Source of the DNA: Cordia subcordata
Lineage: Eukaryota > Streptophyta > Magnoliopsida > Boraginales > Cordiaceae
NCBI GenBank assembly: GCA_028554755.1
Contig: JAPTOF010000025.1
Span: 496,001 to 560,000, forward strand
DNA: 64,000 nt
Direction: 5' to 3'
The position numbers and the translations under genes are program-made. Shown one piece after another: positions 1-12,382 of the stretch; the first letter of the stretch is position 1, and every line of letters begins with the position of its first letter. Below the pieces are notes generated by a model, which saw nothing but the letters and a program-made list of their open reading frames with translations, was not told the DNA's origin and searched no databases.

Positions 1-1021
1 GTAGGCAAGTGCCGCAAAGTCAATGCGTAGGTCAAGATGGGATTGATCGCTCTGGGTATTAAGAGAATGATATTCTGCTTAGTCCTAATTCATTAAGACT
101 TTGGCCAAAGCTTTCCACATGATATGTCATATGGTTACGCCGTGATGAGTCATGACAAGATTGGGACTTGACATGGAATAGCCAAATAGGGGGTTGACAG
201 TTTTACCATACCCTTAGGGTTATTCAGGAATATCATGGGTCATAGGGAATTAACTATAGTGCTCAGGTTCATTGAATATTGCCTTGCAACTATTCAGCTT
301 ATCTAGACGTCAGGAACTATTGCTAGATGGTGTCATCTATTAATATAAGAATAGTTCTTATATTACCGGTTTAAGTTCGAACCTACAGAGTCAAGCATAT
401 GGTCGGGAATTAGTTGGAGGAATGACCCTACTATAATAATGTTGGTCATGTTTAATTATGAATTAAATGTGTTATTATTTATTTATGAATTGAATAATAC
501 TATAAATAATTAATATTATAGATATTTAATTGAGAATTAAATATTATCATTAATTATTATGAGTCACAGAATTGATTTTGACTATGTCTAGCTAGCACTG
601 GATATGTGGATCAAAATTAATTCATGGGCTATTATTTATAAATTAAATATGGATTTAATTTGGGCTTTATTATGGATTTTGGAATCCATTATTTTAAGCC
701 CAAAGAGTTGGGCTTATTGGATTGTGGGGATGGACTTTATGGAAAGTCCATATATCCCTATATAAGGAGAGTTCTCATTATTTCTTGTACTTATGTTTTG
801 TGAAAACCTGATACAGAGAACTCTCTCCTAAAATCCTAACCAAAAGTCAGCCTTCTCCTACTAGCTCTTTATCACGTATGAAGAGGAGGAGCTCAATGCT
901 TCTGCAAGGCAAAGCTTTTAACGCAAGAATTGCGAGGTAATTCTAAATCTCTAAAAAAATTTTAATTCTAAAGCTTGATCCTGCGGTGGAAATTCGGTGA
1001 AAGTCTCCATGATTTCCAACA
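1..1021 (+). mobile_element. Truncated Ty1/copia-type LTR (right part)
   Basis: The piece ends in a CA dinucleotide at 1021, and gypsy gag sequence begins immediately after. The last 60 bases (a purine-rich stretch leading to 'gatttccaaca') look like a copia U5 end, and a TATA box (CTATATAAGG) lies at 759-768. The left part is outside the window, so the 5' end and target duplication cannot be checked. Perfect inverted repeats lie at 341-365, 522-544, 641-660, 659-704 and 731-750. Assignment to copia is by general appearance, not by coding sequence. Confidence 0.45.
759..768 (+). promoter_or_regulatory. LTR TATA box
   Basis: CTATATAAGG lies 8 bp downstream of a perfect 8-bp inverted repeat (TGGACTTT at 731-738, AAAGTCCA at 743-750). 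It is the likely core promoter of the truncated LTR, with transcription toward the right. Confidence 0.4.
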
Positions 1022-3542
1022 TTATTGAGGTTGGGGTTTCTTTAATTTACCCACTAAGGTCGAGGCCTTAACAAATAAGTTAGATAAATTCATTTCTTTT
1101 TCTCTTCCATCTCATGGTCATAGGACTAGCTCCATAGGTTTGTCCTCCGCCCTTTTAGTCGTTAAAGTGTGTTCTTTATGTTCCGAGTCATCTTATGAGA
1201 CCGTAGCTTACCCTTTAGCACCCCAATTTCTCGAATTTACAAAGGAGCAAGTGTGTGCTACTTAAGGTTATTCTCGGGAGTGTAATCTGTACTCTAACAC
1301 ATACAATCCAGGTTGGAGATATGACTCAAAATTTTCTTGCAGACAGAGTCAGCATGAGTCTTCTTATGCCTATCCCCAGGCCGCACTCCAATAGCGACCC
1401 CGTCCTACTAACCCTCCAGGGTTTTACAATGTCAATCAACCCAGGCTTCCTTGTGTACCTCAGCCACAAGCACTCCCTACTCTCTTTAGTAGTCAATCTC
1501 CAAGTAGTGATGTGATGAAGTTAATGCAGATTATTTAGAATTAGTAGCAGGCATTAGCTACTCAGTAATAGGAGTTAGCCGATAATAGGTAAGAGATGGC
1601 TAGTTATAGGCAACAGATGGCTAGGTTTGAGGCACAATTAGGGCAGTTTGTCACCTAGTTGAGCACTAGAGACCCTGAGAAGTTGCCTTCTCAACCAGAG
1701 GTGAACTCTAGAGTCTAATCCTGTTCCTCAACTGGCATTACTTATCCCTCTCAGGCCCAGGCTAAGGCCATTACCACTTTCAAGAGCAGTAAAATAGTGC
1801 ACAATAGAGTAGGAGTTGACTATGAGTACTTATATCTAGTAGTCCTTCTGAGTCTAGAGAGCCTGATTATAGCCCTACAGAAAGAGCTCCGGCTGAGAGA
1901 GTTAAGCCCATTAGAGACGATGTAGAGAGTAGTACTTCCCACCCACATCAAGAGAGAAAGAAGCCTATTGATGATTCCCATTTGTCTAGAGGTGTTGACC
2001 CTAGAGTTCCCTTCCTATCCACTTTAAAGAAGCCCAAGCCTAGTGAGGATTCTAGGTTTTTCAAGATTTTAGAGCATCTTAAGAACCTTAAGGTTAATCT
2101 TGCCTTAATAGATGTTTTCCTTTCCATTCCCTCCTATCCTAAGTTCTTCAAGATCTTTCTACAAGAAAGCAAAGATCATCTAACATTCCTAAAAAGGTGA
2201 GGCTCACGAAAAAAAAAGTAGTATTTGTACTTTGGGCCTTTCAACCAAGATAAGTGACCCCAAAGCTTTCACCTTCCTTGTAGAATTTGTAAGACCTAGA
2301 TAGATCATGCCTTGCTAGATTTAGACTCTAGTATGAATCTCATTCCCTACTCTGTTTATTAGTAGCTAAGTCTAGGTGAGTTGTCCCCTACACGTGTTAC
2401 TCTTTAGCTAGCTAATAGGTTCGAGCATAGACCTAGGGATGTATAGAGGACGTTATGGTCCAAGTAGGTGAGTTCATGTACCCTGTTGACTTCATAATAT
2501 TAAATATGGATTCAAGTCATGATTCTAGGCATTCCAACTTTATTCTATTAGGTGGCCCCTTCTTTGCCACCGCAGATGCCATTATTCATTATAGGTCGGG
2601 GTTATTAGAGATGAAATTTGGGAATTTGAGGTCCACCATAAAGGTTGCCAAGGCGGTGAATAGAGCTAGTATAGATGGAGAAGAGGATAAAGAAGAATGC
2701 TTTAGAGTGGATGTGATTCATTCTTGCATTGAGGACTTTGTAGAGAGAACTATGATTGATGGAGAGGAATTGAGAAAATTTGAGGATTTGTTGACTAGCT
2801 TCGATTTGGAGACCTTAGAGAGAAAATGTGTAGCTTCCACTTCTTTAGTTGAGGATTCTTTGATTGATAAGTTTCTTGAGGGTGTTTCTTCTAGTCTTGA
2901 TTGTAGTGATGTCCCCATTGATATTGTTAAGGTTAAGTCCCCCTTGGTTAAGGCTAGCCCATCTTTAGAGCTCGAACTCTTTCTCGAGCATTTAAAGTAT
3001 GCTTTCTTTGGCTTTAGTGAGACCGTTTTGATTATCATAGCTTCTGATCTTTCTAGAGAGCATAGAAGCATCTCTTAGAAGCTCTTAGAAAATATAGAAA
3101 AGCTATAGAGTGGAAAATTGATGATTTGAGACGCATAGATCTTTCGGTTTGCATGTATCGTATTCACCTTGATGATGGAGTTGTTCCTTCTAAAGAGATG
3201 CAAAGGAGGCTAAACCCACACATGAGCGAAGTAGTTAAGAAAGAGATAACTAAGCTTTTAGATGCAAGCATTATCTATCTGATCTCTGATAGTAAGTGGG
3301 TTAACCCGGTCTAAGTTATTCTTAAGAAGTCTAGGATCACAATTGTAGAGAATGAGAGAGGAGAGCTTATCCCTACTCGTGCTCCCACAGGTTATAGAGT
3401 TTGCATTAAATATACGATGCTCGACTCAAGAACTAAGAAGGATCATTTCCTGTTGCCTTTTTAGACTAGATTCTAGAAAGAGTAGCTGGCATAGCTACTA
3501 TTGCTTTCTAGATGGCTATTTCTGGTATAATCAAATCCCCGT
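1022..3542 (+). pseudogene. Decayed Athila-type gypsy gag-protease-RT fragment (A3)
   Basis: This is colinear, in the opposite orientation, with the better-preserved minus-strand element at 22.4-28 kb. The order is gag C-terminal half (1022-1900), the gag-protease linker, the protease-distal region (2455-3078, 207 codons open, with a motif like PVDFIILNMDSSHDSRHS), then the RT N-terminus (3126-3540, including RRLNPHMSEVVKKEI and the start of FLDGYFWYNQIP). Many stops and small indels break it. The protease active-site stretch near 2310-2340 is badly eroded. It stops abruptly inside RT where another gypsy LTR is inserted at 3543. It is a dead remnant. Confidence 0.8.
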
Positions 3543-5488
3543 TGATGAGTTGTGTTTTTGTCTGTGTTTGCATTGTTTTTTGTCTATGCTTGAGGTTCTT
3601 TGAGCTTTAAGAGATGCGTTAGTATAGTACATATACAAGGGTTAGGCTTAAGCATAAGCAAATGTACAAAGTTGAGTTTAAAGAAAAATGCTATACCAAA
3701 GCATAATTTTGGCGAAGTTAGGTCAAAGACCATGGATTGGACTGCCAATGATTTAATTTTAGAGTCAAGCTTGAGGTGTTCAAGATGTAGGAGAAGCATG
3801 AAAGAAGCTTTTGGAGGCAACAGGATGAAGAACAGAGTAACTGGGCAAAACCAAGCGCAACAATAGCCAAATTCAGAGATTGCAATCAAAGAGGACATGG
3901 ATCAAGTTTGGATATATTTATAGAGTGCAAAAGATGAACATAAATGGCTTTGGAGGTCCCAGAAGTAATACAAAGCCATAGAAAAAAACCATACATGAAT
4001 CGGAGCCAAAATGAGCAAGTTATGAGCAAAACCATTAGAAGTCAGCTGCACCTTCGCCCGGGGTCAGCTAACTGGCCCTGCTTTTGACCTAGGTTAGAAT
4101 GTTCAACAATTTTGGGCAGACTCAATTGATTTTAGGTCTGGATCCATGACACACACACAAAACCCTACCTTCATCCACCTCCAATACACACATTTACACA
4201 CATATCCACCTATAGCAAAGTTGATTTTGATGATAACAACATCATTTGGTGAGAATTTGCTCAAGTTTGTAGAGAAACAAGCATGGATGGAAGGGGAGCT
4301 TTCTCAATCCTTTTTCATTCTATGTTATTTTATGATTGATAGATAGATTAGGGTGACTAAACTTGTGTAATGGGTTGATTATCATACTCTTTGTCATGGG
4401 ATTCCATTGACTTAAAAAAATATATATATATATATATATATATGCTTTGTTCTTATTTTGAAAAGCTTTATATCATTTCATGTCTATGTGTTTGATGTAA
4501 TGCTTGAATAAGTTATATGTATATAGATCGAGTTGTATTTCCTATAGAACACTTCTAATCCTTTGATTATGCCTGTCTATGTGTGTGATTATGGATAATA
4601 TGAAGTGGGTTAGTTCTATTCATATCTATATGGGTATGAAACACACCTTATAGTGAATGCATGCTCAAATATTGCCACATGTTAATGCTTAAATGATTCC
4701 AATGGTGTTAATCAAACTTGCTCGTGTTTGTATTATAGGTAGGACATCATATTCACAATGCCTTACCTTAGAACATGTAGGATAGCACTTATTAGTTATC
4801 ACTCTGCTATAGTATCCCTAGAACAATGATGCACAAGTTAGGACTTGTCTAGGTCGAGTCCCCTTTAGCTTTAAATCCAGCTAATAGGAGTCTGAATAGG
4901 TTTAGTTTACCTTAGTATCCCTCGATCTTAGCTTTAAATCCAGTTAATGGTTTAGGACCTAGGGTAGGCTTGTTCTAGGATACCTAGGTAGCTTTCTAGT
5001 CCCTCTTATGGCCTTAGGTACATAAAGACCATGTCGTACTACTAAGTATGCACGCTTAGGGATAGACGTGCACCGAGTCCTTGTGTGTAATTAGGATACT
5101 AGCTAGTGGCCTAGTATTGGAGAATTACTTTAGATAAGCCAATTCCTAAATCGCATAGCAAAGAGGTAGAAAATCACCTATTCATAAGTGTTGGTCATCC
5201 TATCACCTTCCCATTGTTTTAATCCCCTAAGTTAGCTTAGTTCTAACCTTTTTCTTTTATTTCATTTATTGTGTAGTCCTTTCACTTTTCCCCTTAGCTC
5301 CCAAAAATCTAAAAGTACAAAAACATGCTAGCTTAGGTTTCTTTTTCAGGTTTCTTCTAGAGCACACTAGCAAAGAATTTCTTCCACAATTCACGCCTCC
5401 TTGTGGTTCAACACCTGCACCTATACACTCTTCTACACGATCTATACGCTTGCGGGTCTATTAGGGCTTGCATTAAAAAGGCACATCA
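3543..5488 (+). mobile_element. 5' LTR of Athila-type gypsy element X
   Basis: It begins TGATGAGTTG and ends ACATCA. A tRNA-Asp-type primer site follows at 5495-5512 (TGGCGCCGATGCCGGGGA, one mismatch to the expected complement). At 1946 bp it matches the long LTRs typical of this lineage. It contains a TA microsatellite (about 4420-4443) and two copies of a conserved stem-loop with the loop TTTAAATCC, near 4868 and 4931. It is inserted into the RT gene of fragment A3. Confidence 0.8.
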
Positions 5489-5494
5489 AGTTCT

Positions 5495-5512
5495 TGGCGC
5501 CGATGCCGGGGA
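5495..5512 (+). other. Primer binding site, tRNA-Asp type
   Basis: TGGCGCCGATGCCGGGGA is complementary, with one mismatch, to the 3' end of plant tRNA-Asp. It lies 6 bp after the LTR end. This primer is characteristic of Athila/Tat gypsy elements. Confidence 0.8.
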
Positions 5513-5832
5513 GGCACAGTGGTTTGCATTCTTTGCTTGTGTGTTTTGGTAGTTGGTTTATTTATTTTTCTTGCTTTTTCTTTATAGTCTGTTCAATTTT
5601 TGATTATCTTGCTTCTTGTTTATATTATCTTACTTTCGTACTTGCTTATCTAACTTGGATGTTTTTTTTTTGAGCTATTGAGTTTATTTTCTATACTTAG
5701 CTCGGTTACTTGTTTAGCTATATTAGCTGTTTTTGTTTTTGTTTTCTATAGACTTTCTAGGATTGTGTCTTATTTGCTGCAGTTTAGGATTGTTGAAGTT
5801 TCGAGGGTTAAAGTGGTTAGAGTTAGGATAGT

Positions 5833-6381
5833 TTGTGTATGCTTGGTAAGAGATCCCTTAGAAATCACTTAGTTCGCTTTAATCCCAAATCAGATAGGAT
5901 TGTAAGACATTTTAGGAATTTAGGAGATCTTCTTGAAGAGATGACTGATCCAAATAATCCTCCCATTCCCCCAATGAATCCCATTCCTCCTCATGATCAC
6001 CATGGGCATCAAGCCCAAGATCATTTTAGACAAGAGCCCTTTAGACCGGATCCACCCATAGATGAGGAACCCACTCTTAGGCAATTCTTCCTCCCCGAAG
6101 CCTTTGAGCCTAATTTGGCTATTCAAATTCCAGGTTTGGGTGGGATGAACTTTGAATTCAAGCAAAATATGTTGGCTATGCGTCCTTCCTTCTATGAGAG
6201 AAGCAATAAGAGTCCTCTAGAGCATATTAACGATTTGGTTGAGATGAGTTCCACCCTCCATGTTCCCAATGTCTCCCAAGAGATCACACATCTAAGATTG
6301 TTTCCATTCTCTCTTAAGGACAAGGCTAAGTCTTGGTTTCATTCTCTACCTAATGGTTGCATCATTTCATAGGCCCAGCTA
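5833..6381 (+). pseudogene. Athila-type gag, N-terminal part
   Basis: An open frame of 179 codons runs from 5833. Residues about 5-40 (KRSLRNHLVRFNP..., then FRNLGDLLEEMTDPN) and the later LRQFFLPEAFEPN, PLEHINDLVEMSS and FPFSLKDKAKSWFHSLPNG match the gag of the minus-strand element A1 (27454-28002). Gag forms the capsid-like particle. The frame ends at a stop in place of a residue that is also a stop in A1, then homology is lost at about 6381 where the inverted copia sequence starts. It is truncated, and no pol follows. Confidence 0.75.
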
Positions 6382-6934
6382 TGTAGGTGGCAATATAACA
6401 AAATGCAAAGGGGGGGGATGAATTTAGTTATATATGAATTTTTTCTTATTTTTTAATTAAAATCAATTACAAAAAATGCAAACTAAAACAATTCAATGCA
6501 CAAATATGATGCTCCTTAAATGGATATAAATATAATCAAGCAAAATAATCAAATTTTTAGCATAAAAATAATAAGCACATTAGTTGAGGCATTTCATTGA
6601 CCCATGATTCAATAGTTAGTGGTTTAAGATCTTGAATTTCTTGTCCATGAGAGAAGAATTGATAAACAATAGGCTCATAAACTTCACATTTAACATGAGT
6701 GAAATTTTACCAACCTTGTTCCTGGTAAAGTTCAATCACCCTTGTTCCTATAAGATCCGCATCCATAAGGTATCTTCCATAGCAAATTTTTCTTCCACAC
6801 ACATCCCTTTTTGGCAAATCATCTAGTTGTGTTGGTTCTAGCTGTGGTAGTTGTTAAGTTTGAGATGGTGAAGAGCTTGTTCTTGGTCTTTTAGAAGATG
6901 AAGCTTTTGCCTTCCCTATTCTTGAATCCACCAT
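6382..6934 (-). pseudogene. Extra ORF downstream of inverted copia pol
   Basis: Read on the minus strand from an ATG at 6934-6932, a coherent frame of about 120 codons has only two in-frame stops. It starts with a basic Ser/Lys/Arg-rich stretch (MVDSRIGKAKASSSKRPR). Later come YGRYLMDADLIGTRVIELY, QEQGW and YEPIVYQFFSHG. The last pattern resembles the 'putative plant transposon protein' ORFs found 3' of pol in some plant LTR elements; this is from memory and unverified. It lies about 500 bp beyond the end of the copia pol frame in the same sense, as in Sirevirus-like elements. It may instead belong to a different element. Confidence 0.4.
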
Positions 6935-7439
6935 TTTGATGCAAATTTTGAAGAAATAATGATGCAAGAATGGTCTTTATGATATGTGTAATGCAAATCT
7001 TGAAGTAATTTGGAAGATTTTTTATGTTAATAAGTGTTTAGAAATTGGGGTTTAAGAGAAATTGAGGCTAGGGTTTTAAAAAGATAGGAGAGAATGAAGA
7101 GAATGAGCCAAAATTAGATTTTAAAATAGTTGTGCCTGACTATATTGGTCGACCGACAAAGCCAGTCGGTGGACCAGCAAAAATAGTTTTACTTACTAGA
7201 AGTGCCAAGCACCTTTGCGGTCAATGCAATGTCCTTGATGGTCGACCGACAGACCTATTTTTGACAAAAGAAGATGCAATTTTTGTGCAATAGAACTCAG
7301 TTTTAAGTCCATTTTTTACCAAAAAAAAATGACATTTTTCATAAAATGTGCACTTTAACCATAGTTTTGCATCTTCAATGCAAAAACAAGCAAACTTTAA
7401 TGACATGAACATGAATTTAAGAAGAAGTTTGCATTCCAT

Positions 7440-8855
7440 TTTCTCTCCTTATTTTGTAAAATTGCTCTTCATCCAAAGGTTTTGTAAATATGTTAGCAAC
7501 TTGATGTGAAGTGTCAATGAATTCAAGCACAATATCACCTTTTTGCATATGATCCCTAATGAAGTGGTGCTTAATCTCAATATGTTTATTTCTAGAATGT
7601 TGGATGGGTTCCTAGTGAGATTTATAGAACTAGTGTTATCACAAACGATAGGAACGTGATCATAGTGCAGACCGTAATCAAGTAAGTTCTACTTCATCCA
7701 CAAAATTTGTGCAACACATGAACCGGCAACATTGTATTCGGCCCCGGTCGTAGAGATAGCAACACTATTTTGCTTCCTACTTGACCAAAACACCAAGGAA
7801 TGACCAAGAAATTGGCATGTACCACTTGTACTCTTTCGATCAACCTTACAACCAAAAAAATCCACATTGGAATAGCCACACAAATCAAATGAGGTTCCTT
7901 CAGCATACCAAAGTCCTAGATCAATTATGCCTTTAAGATATCTAATTATTCTCTTCATAGCAACTAAATGAGACTCTTTAGGACTAGATTGGAAACAAGC
8001 ACATAAGCATATGGCAAACATGATGTCCGGTCCAGAAGGTATCAAATAAAGCAAGCTACCAATCATACCTCTATACCTTTTCTCATCCACGGGCTTGCCC
8101 TTCTCATCCTTGTCAAGTTTAGTAGAAGGACTCGTTGGAGTTCCGATTTCTTTAGCATCTTCAAGCCTAAATTTTTTGATAACTTCTTTTGTATACTTGG
8201 CTTGGTTGACAAATATTCCTTCCTTCATTTGTTTGATTTGAAGTCCAAGGAAGAATGTCAACTCTCTTATCATGCTCATTTTGAATTCCTTGTTCATACA
8301 CTTAGCAAAACTTAAACACAATGCAACATTAGTAGCTACAAATATAATGTCATCCACATGGATTTGCATAAGCAAGATGTCATCTTTATCTCTTTTTATA
8401 AACAAAGTTGAATCTAATTTTCCTCTTTTGAAATTATTTTCAACAAGAAAACCACTAAGCCTTTCATATCAAACCTTAGAAGCTTGTTTCAAACCACATA
8501 AAGCCCTTTTGAGTTTGTAAACATGATTTGGAAAACGTGAATCTTCAAAACTAGGAGGTTGTTCAACATACACTTCCTCGTCTATAAAATCATTCAAAAA
8601 AGCACTTCTGACATCTATTTGGTAAAGCTTAAAGTCCATATAACATGCAAATGCAAGCAGCATGTGAATTGACTCTAATTTACCTATAGGAGCATAAGTC
8701 TCATCATAGTCAATTCTCTCTTCCTTACTATATCCTTGAGCCATAAGTCTAGCCTTATTCTTTGTTACTACACCGTTTTCATAAAGTTTGTTTCTAAAAC
8801 CCCATTTAGTACTAATTATCAGGTGGTCTCTTGGTCTTTCAACTAATTCCCACAC
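7440..8855 (-). pseudogene. Ty1/copia reverse transcriptase and RNase H
   Basis: Reading leftward on the minus strand, 8855-8469 encodes the RT start (WELVERPRDHLIISTKWGFR, KARLMAQGYSKEE, YDETYAPIGKLES, YQIDVRSAFLN). Then 8405-7689 carries the catalytic region (HVDDIIF in place of the usual YVDDI) and RNase H (YSNVDFFGCKVDRKSTSG, SRKQNSVAISTTGAEYN). The frame tail at 7690-7440 reads through HQVANIFTKPLD. These steps copy the RNA genome into DNA. The gap at 8406-8468 and several stops make it a pseudogene. Confidence 0.85.
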
Positions 8856-9171
8856 CTTATTTCTAGTGAATTGATTAAGTTTCTCTTACATAGCCATTAT
8901 CCAATTTTCATCTACCAAGGCTTAACTAACATTCTTAGGCTCTATATGTGAGATAAATGCATAATGCTCACAAAAAGTATTAAGATTACATCTAGTTCTT
9001 ACACCCTCGTTGAGATCATCAATAATTTTCTCTTTAGGGTGATGTCTCACAAATTTCTAACTTTTTGGCAAATCAACATTATCCTTTTCTTATCCGCAAA
9101 AAAAAAACATTATCCTCTTCTTGCCCCAAGATGTTTTCTTGATTTGAATTTTGTTCTTCATTCATCTTGTC

Positions 9172-10047
9172 TCATGATTCCTCTCCTTGATGTGCATCAT
9201 CTTGCTTAGTAGGAATATATTTGCTTGTAGATGGTTGATCTTCAAGTGTTGTCCTTTCCAAGAGATAGCTTATATCATCAATATCCTTTCTCAGCTCAAA
9301 TGGGTTAGTCTCGTCAAAAGTTGCATGCATTGACTCCTCCACAACAAGAGTTCCCTTATTATAAACTCTATAAGCCTTAATCTTTGTGGAATAACCCAAA
9401 AAGATACCCTTATCAGATTTAGCATCAAATTTTCTTTAATGGTCCTTTATAGTAAATATAAAACAATTGCAACCAAAGACTTTCAAATAAGAAATTTTAG
9501 GAGTTTTATCATACCAAAGTTCATAAGGAGTTTTGTTCAAAATGGGTCTAATAAGTACACGATTTTGCACATAACATGTCGTGTTAATGGCTTCACTCCA
9601 AAAGTATGTCAACAAGTTATGTTCTTTGAGCATGGTCCTTGCCATTTCTTGTAAACTATGATTCTTCCTCTTTACTACCCCATTTTGTTAAGAAGTTTGA
9701 AGGGCCAAAAAGTTATGTTCAATGCCATGCTCATCACAAAAATGCATAAAAGAAGTGTTCACATATTCCGTGCCATTATCACTACATATGCAAGTTATAA
9801 AATAGCCTCTCTCATTTTACACTTTTCTACACAATCTAGCAAATTCATTGAAGGCTTCATTTTTGTGTGCAAGGAACATGACCCAAGTGAACCTAATATA
9901 ATCATCTACAACCACAAAAGTATACTTAGAACCTTCTAGACTAACCACATCAATTGGTCCAAACAAATTCATGTGCAACAATGGTAATGCCCTAGTAGTT
10001 AAAACTTTGTTGATGGATTTGAAAGAAGTTTTGTGTTGTTTTCCTAA
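9172..10047 (-). pseudogene. Ty1/copia integrase core and C-terminal region
   Basis: The minus strand from 10047 to 9436 gives an rve-type integrase core, and 9399-9172 the C-terminal linker (GYSTKIKAYRVYNK). The three catalytic positions can be located. The first acidic residue in HMNLFGP is N instead of D. The second is kept in CSDNGTEY. The third is K instead of E in QNGVVKRKN. The core also has in-frame stops, one just before QNGVV. The integrase is therefore inactive both by truncation and by loss of two catalytic acids. Confidence 0.8.
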
Positions 10048-10475
10048 CTAGCATGCATCACAAACTTTATCTTTTACAAACTTAAGTTTTGGCAAATCTC
10101 TAACTAGATCATTTTTTGACAAAATTTTCAACATGCTCACACTCACATGCCTTAGCCTTCTATGCCACAACCACGAATTTTCATGCATAATGGACAAGCA
10201 AGTAACTCTTAGATTCTCAAGTTGATCAATCTCTACCGTGTACACATTGTCATTTCAATTTGCGACAAACAACACATTATTGCTATCACAATCATAATTG
10301 ACGTAGCTAGTGGATTTAAACACAACTTTATGCCCTTTGTCACACAATTGACTAATGCTAAGTAAATTGAACTTAAATCCTTCAACAAGAAAAACATTAT
10401 GAATAGCAATAGAATTTTTGTTACCAATGCTTCCCTTGCCAATTATTCTTCCTTTGCAATTGTCCCCAAAGGTAA
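10048..10475 (-). pseudogene. Ty1/copia protease tail and GAG-pre-integrase domain
   Basis: On the minus strand, TFGDNCKGRIIGKGSIG and FKFNLLSISQLCDKGHKV form the copia protease end. They are followed by WLWHRRLRHVSVSMLKILSK and a Cys pair (KDKVCDAC), the zinc-binding N-terminal integrase domain. The upstream gag and protease active site are absent because a gypsy LTR is inserted at 10476. Confidence 0.8.
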
Positions 10476-12234
10476 TGATGTGTTCTGTTTTTATCTGTGT
10501 TTGCATTGTTATTTGTCTACATCTTGGAGGTATATTGAGCTTAAATAGTTTCATTAGTGTAGTACTTGTGGTAGATATAGGCTTAAGCGTATACAATGAT
10601 ACATATTTGAGTTTAAGAGGTAAATGCTACACTAATGGCTTGTTTTGGATATTATAGGTGAGATTGAGGATTGTTTGAAGATCAACGAAGATGGAGATGA
10701 TTTGAGCAAGGATTGGAAGCATAATTGAAGATGAAACATGGAAGAAAATCATATTGGGATGCTTCTGGACACAGGCCAAAGTAACCAGAAGCAAAACAAA
10801 GCTAAAATAAGGCCAAAAGAGAGCAAATAGGCACTATCAGAACGCTGGCTTCAGAGTACCAATGACCCAGCTCACTATCCTACCAAAAATAAAAAGCAAG
10901 CTTCTACTACCAGAATAGAGGTCCTTTGGTACTGGTGCACTAGTTAAGTATTCAGGTAGTTGCGAAAAATTGGCTCTATAAGCCGCTTTGGCCAGTTTAT
11001 AAAAGAATAAGTCATATTCTTTCACACCCATCTCAAAAACCCTAATTCCTCTCATCACCCACTCTTAACACACATACACTCACAAACTTTTCACCTAGAT
11101 TAAAGGTCATTTGGAGGGTTTTAATCACTTGGATTGAAGTCTACTCAAAGATTTTTACAAGAATTGCTAGGATAGAAGAGGAGTTTTCTATTCTCTCTTT
11201 CATCCTCTTTTATATTATGTTTGAGTTGATTTATTTAGGATGATGACACTTGTGTAATGAGTTGATTCTATGCTTTTATATTATGGGATTCAATGGCTTA
11301 ATGTATATACATATGCTATGTTTTTCTTGTTTCAATGGCTATTATTCAATACATGTCTAGGTGTTTGATAATATGCCTATAAGAGTTGCATATGTATAAA
11401 TCGAAGTCTATTTGCTACTAAACACCTCTAATTCATTCTATTATCATGTCTATGTATTTATGTGTGGATCTTATGAAGTGGATAATGCTTATATTCATGT
11501 CTATGTGCATGTTTGCATGCTTAGTAGTAAATATGACCCAATATCGCATACATATTAGTTCAAAAGTGCTTTTAATGGTGTAATCCGAGCATGACGATGT
11601 TTGGTAGTTAAATAGGTCTTTTTATTCGCGAACACCTTAGCCCAGAACATGTATGAATGCACTAATGTGTCAAATCCCACTATAGTGACCCTAGAATGAC
11701 GAGGTCTAAATTAAAGCTAGTCTAGATCAAGTCTCCTTTGGGTTTAAATCAAGCCAATAGGTTTCTGGTTGGATTTAGTTTACTTTAACGACACTAAGTC
11801 TTGGCTTTAAATCCAACTAATGGTATAGGTACTAGGGTAGGTTCATTCTAGGTCACCTAGGAAGCTAATTGGTCACTCTTAAGGCCTTAGGTCTTAAGGA
11901 CCACATGCTGCCTAGGGACGGACGCGTACTGAGTCCTAAGGGGAATTTAGGACACTAATTAAGCAACCTCATTGAAGAGAATTAGGGAATTAAGCCATTC
12001 CATGTAATCCTATAGTATTGGAGTCTAAGATCACCCATTAGCAAGTAGATGTCACCCTAATCCCTTTCATTAATTAGTTCTCTCTAGATAGCTTGTCTTT
12101 ATACTTTCTATTCCCATAGTGTAGTTTTATTTTCTTTAGTCAGAGCTTCCAACAATCCAAAAACACAAAAAATAGTTAGTTTAAGTTTCCTTTTTGGCAT
12201 TCTTTAGGACACATACATAGAATCCATCCCACAA
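10476..12234 (+). mobile_element. Truncated Athila-type gypsy LTR
   Basis: It begins TGATGTGTTCTG directly inside the copia protease sequence and runs about 1.76 kb parallel to the LTR at 3543-5488. It includes two copies of the TTTAAATC stem-loop (about 11740 and 11803). It lacks the last 110 bp or so of the family LTR. At about 12234 it joins an inverted copia LTR, so there is no primer site and no 3' target duplication. It is either a truncated solo LTR or the end of a larger deleted element. Confidence 0.7.
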
Positions 12235-12313
12235 AATATGGAATTTCTCTTTCATGATTACTCTCTAAAGTCATTCAACTAGGGAAGGGACCAAGAACAC
12301 ACAATTTTTCCTT

Positions 12314-12382
12314 ATGAAGGTTAATGCCACCTTCGGTGGTGGCTTTTATACCTTGAGACCGACTGAGGCATGGGAGAAAATA
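12314..12382 (+). pseudogene. 69-bp Athila gag scrap (filler DNA)
   Basis: It matches the gag segment around 27167-27235 (reverse strand), covering the glycine-rich NATSGGW region and the PTEAWEKI motif, with one base lost. It is flanked on both sides by the same inverted copia LTR. It looks like filler captured at a repaired break. Confidence 0.7.

Noticed and set aside
1255..1515. 86-codon frame at the left end
   Set aside because: It is an out-of-phase reading across the decayed gag of A3, and no gag motif is in this frame.
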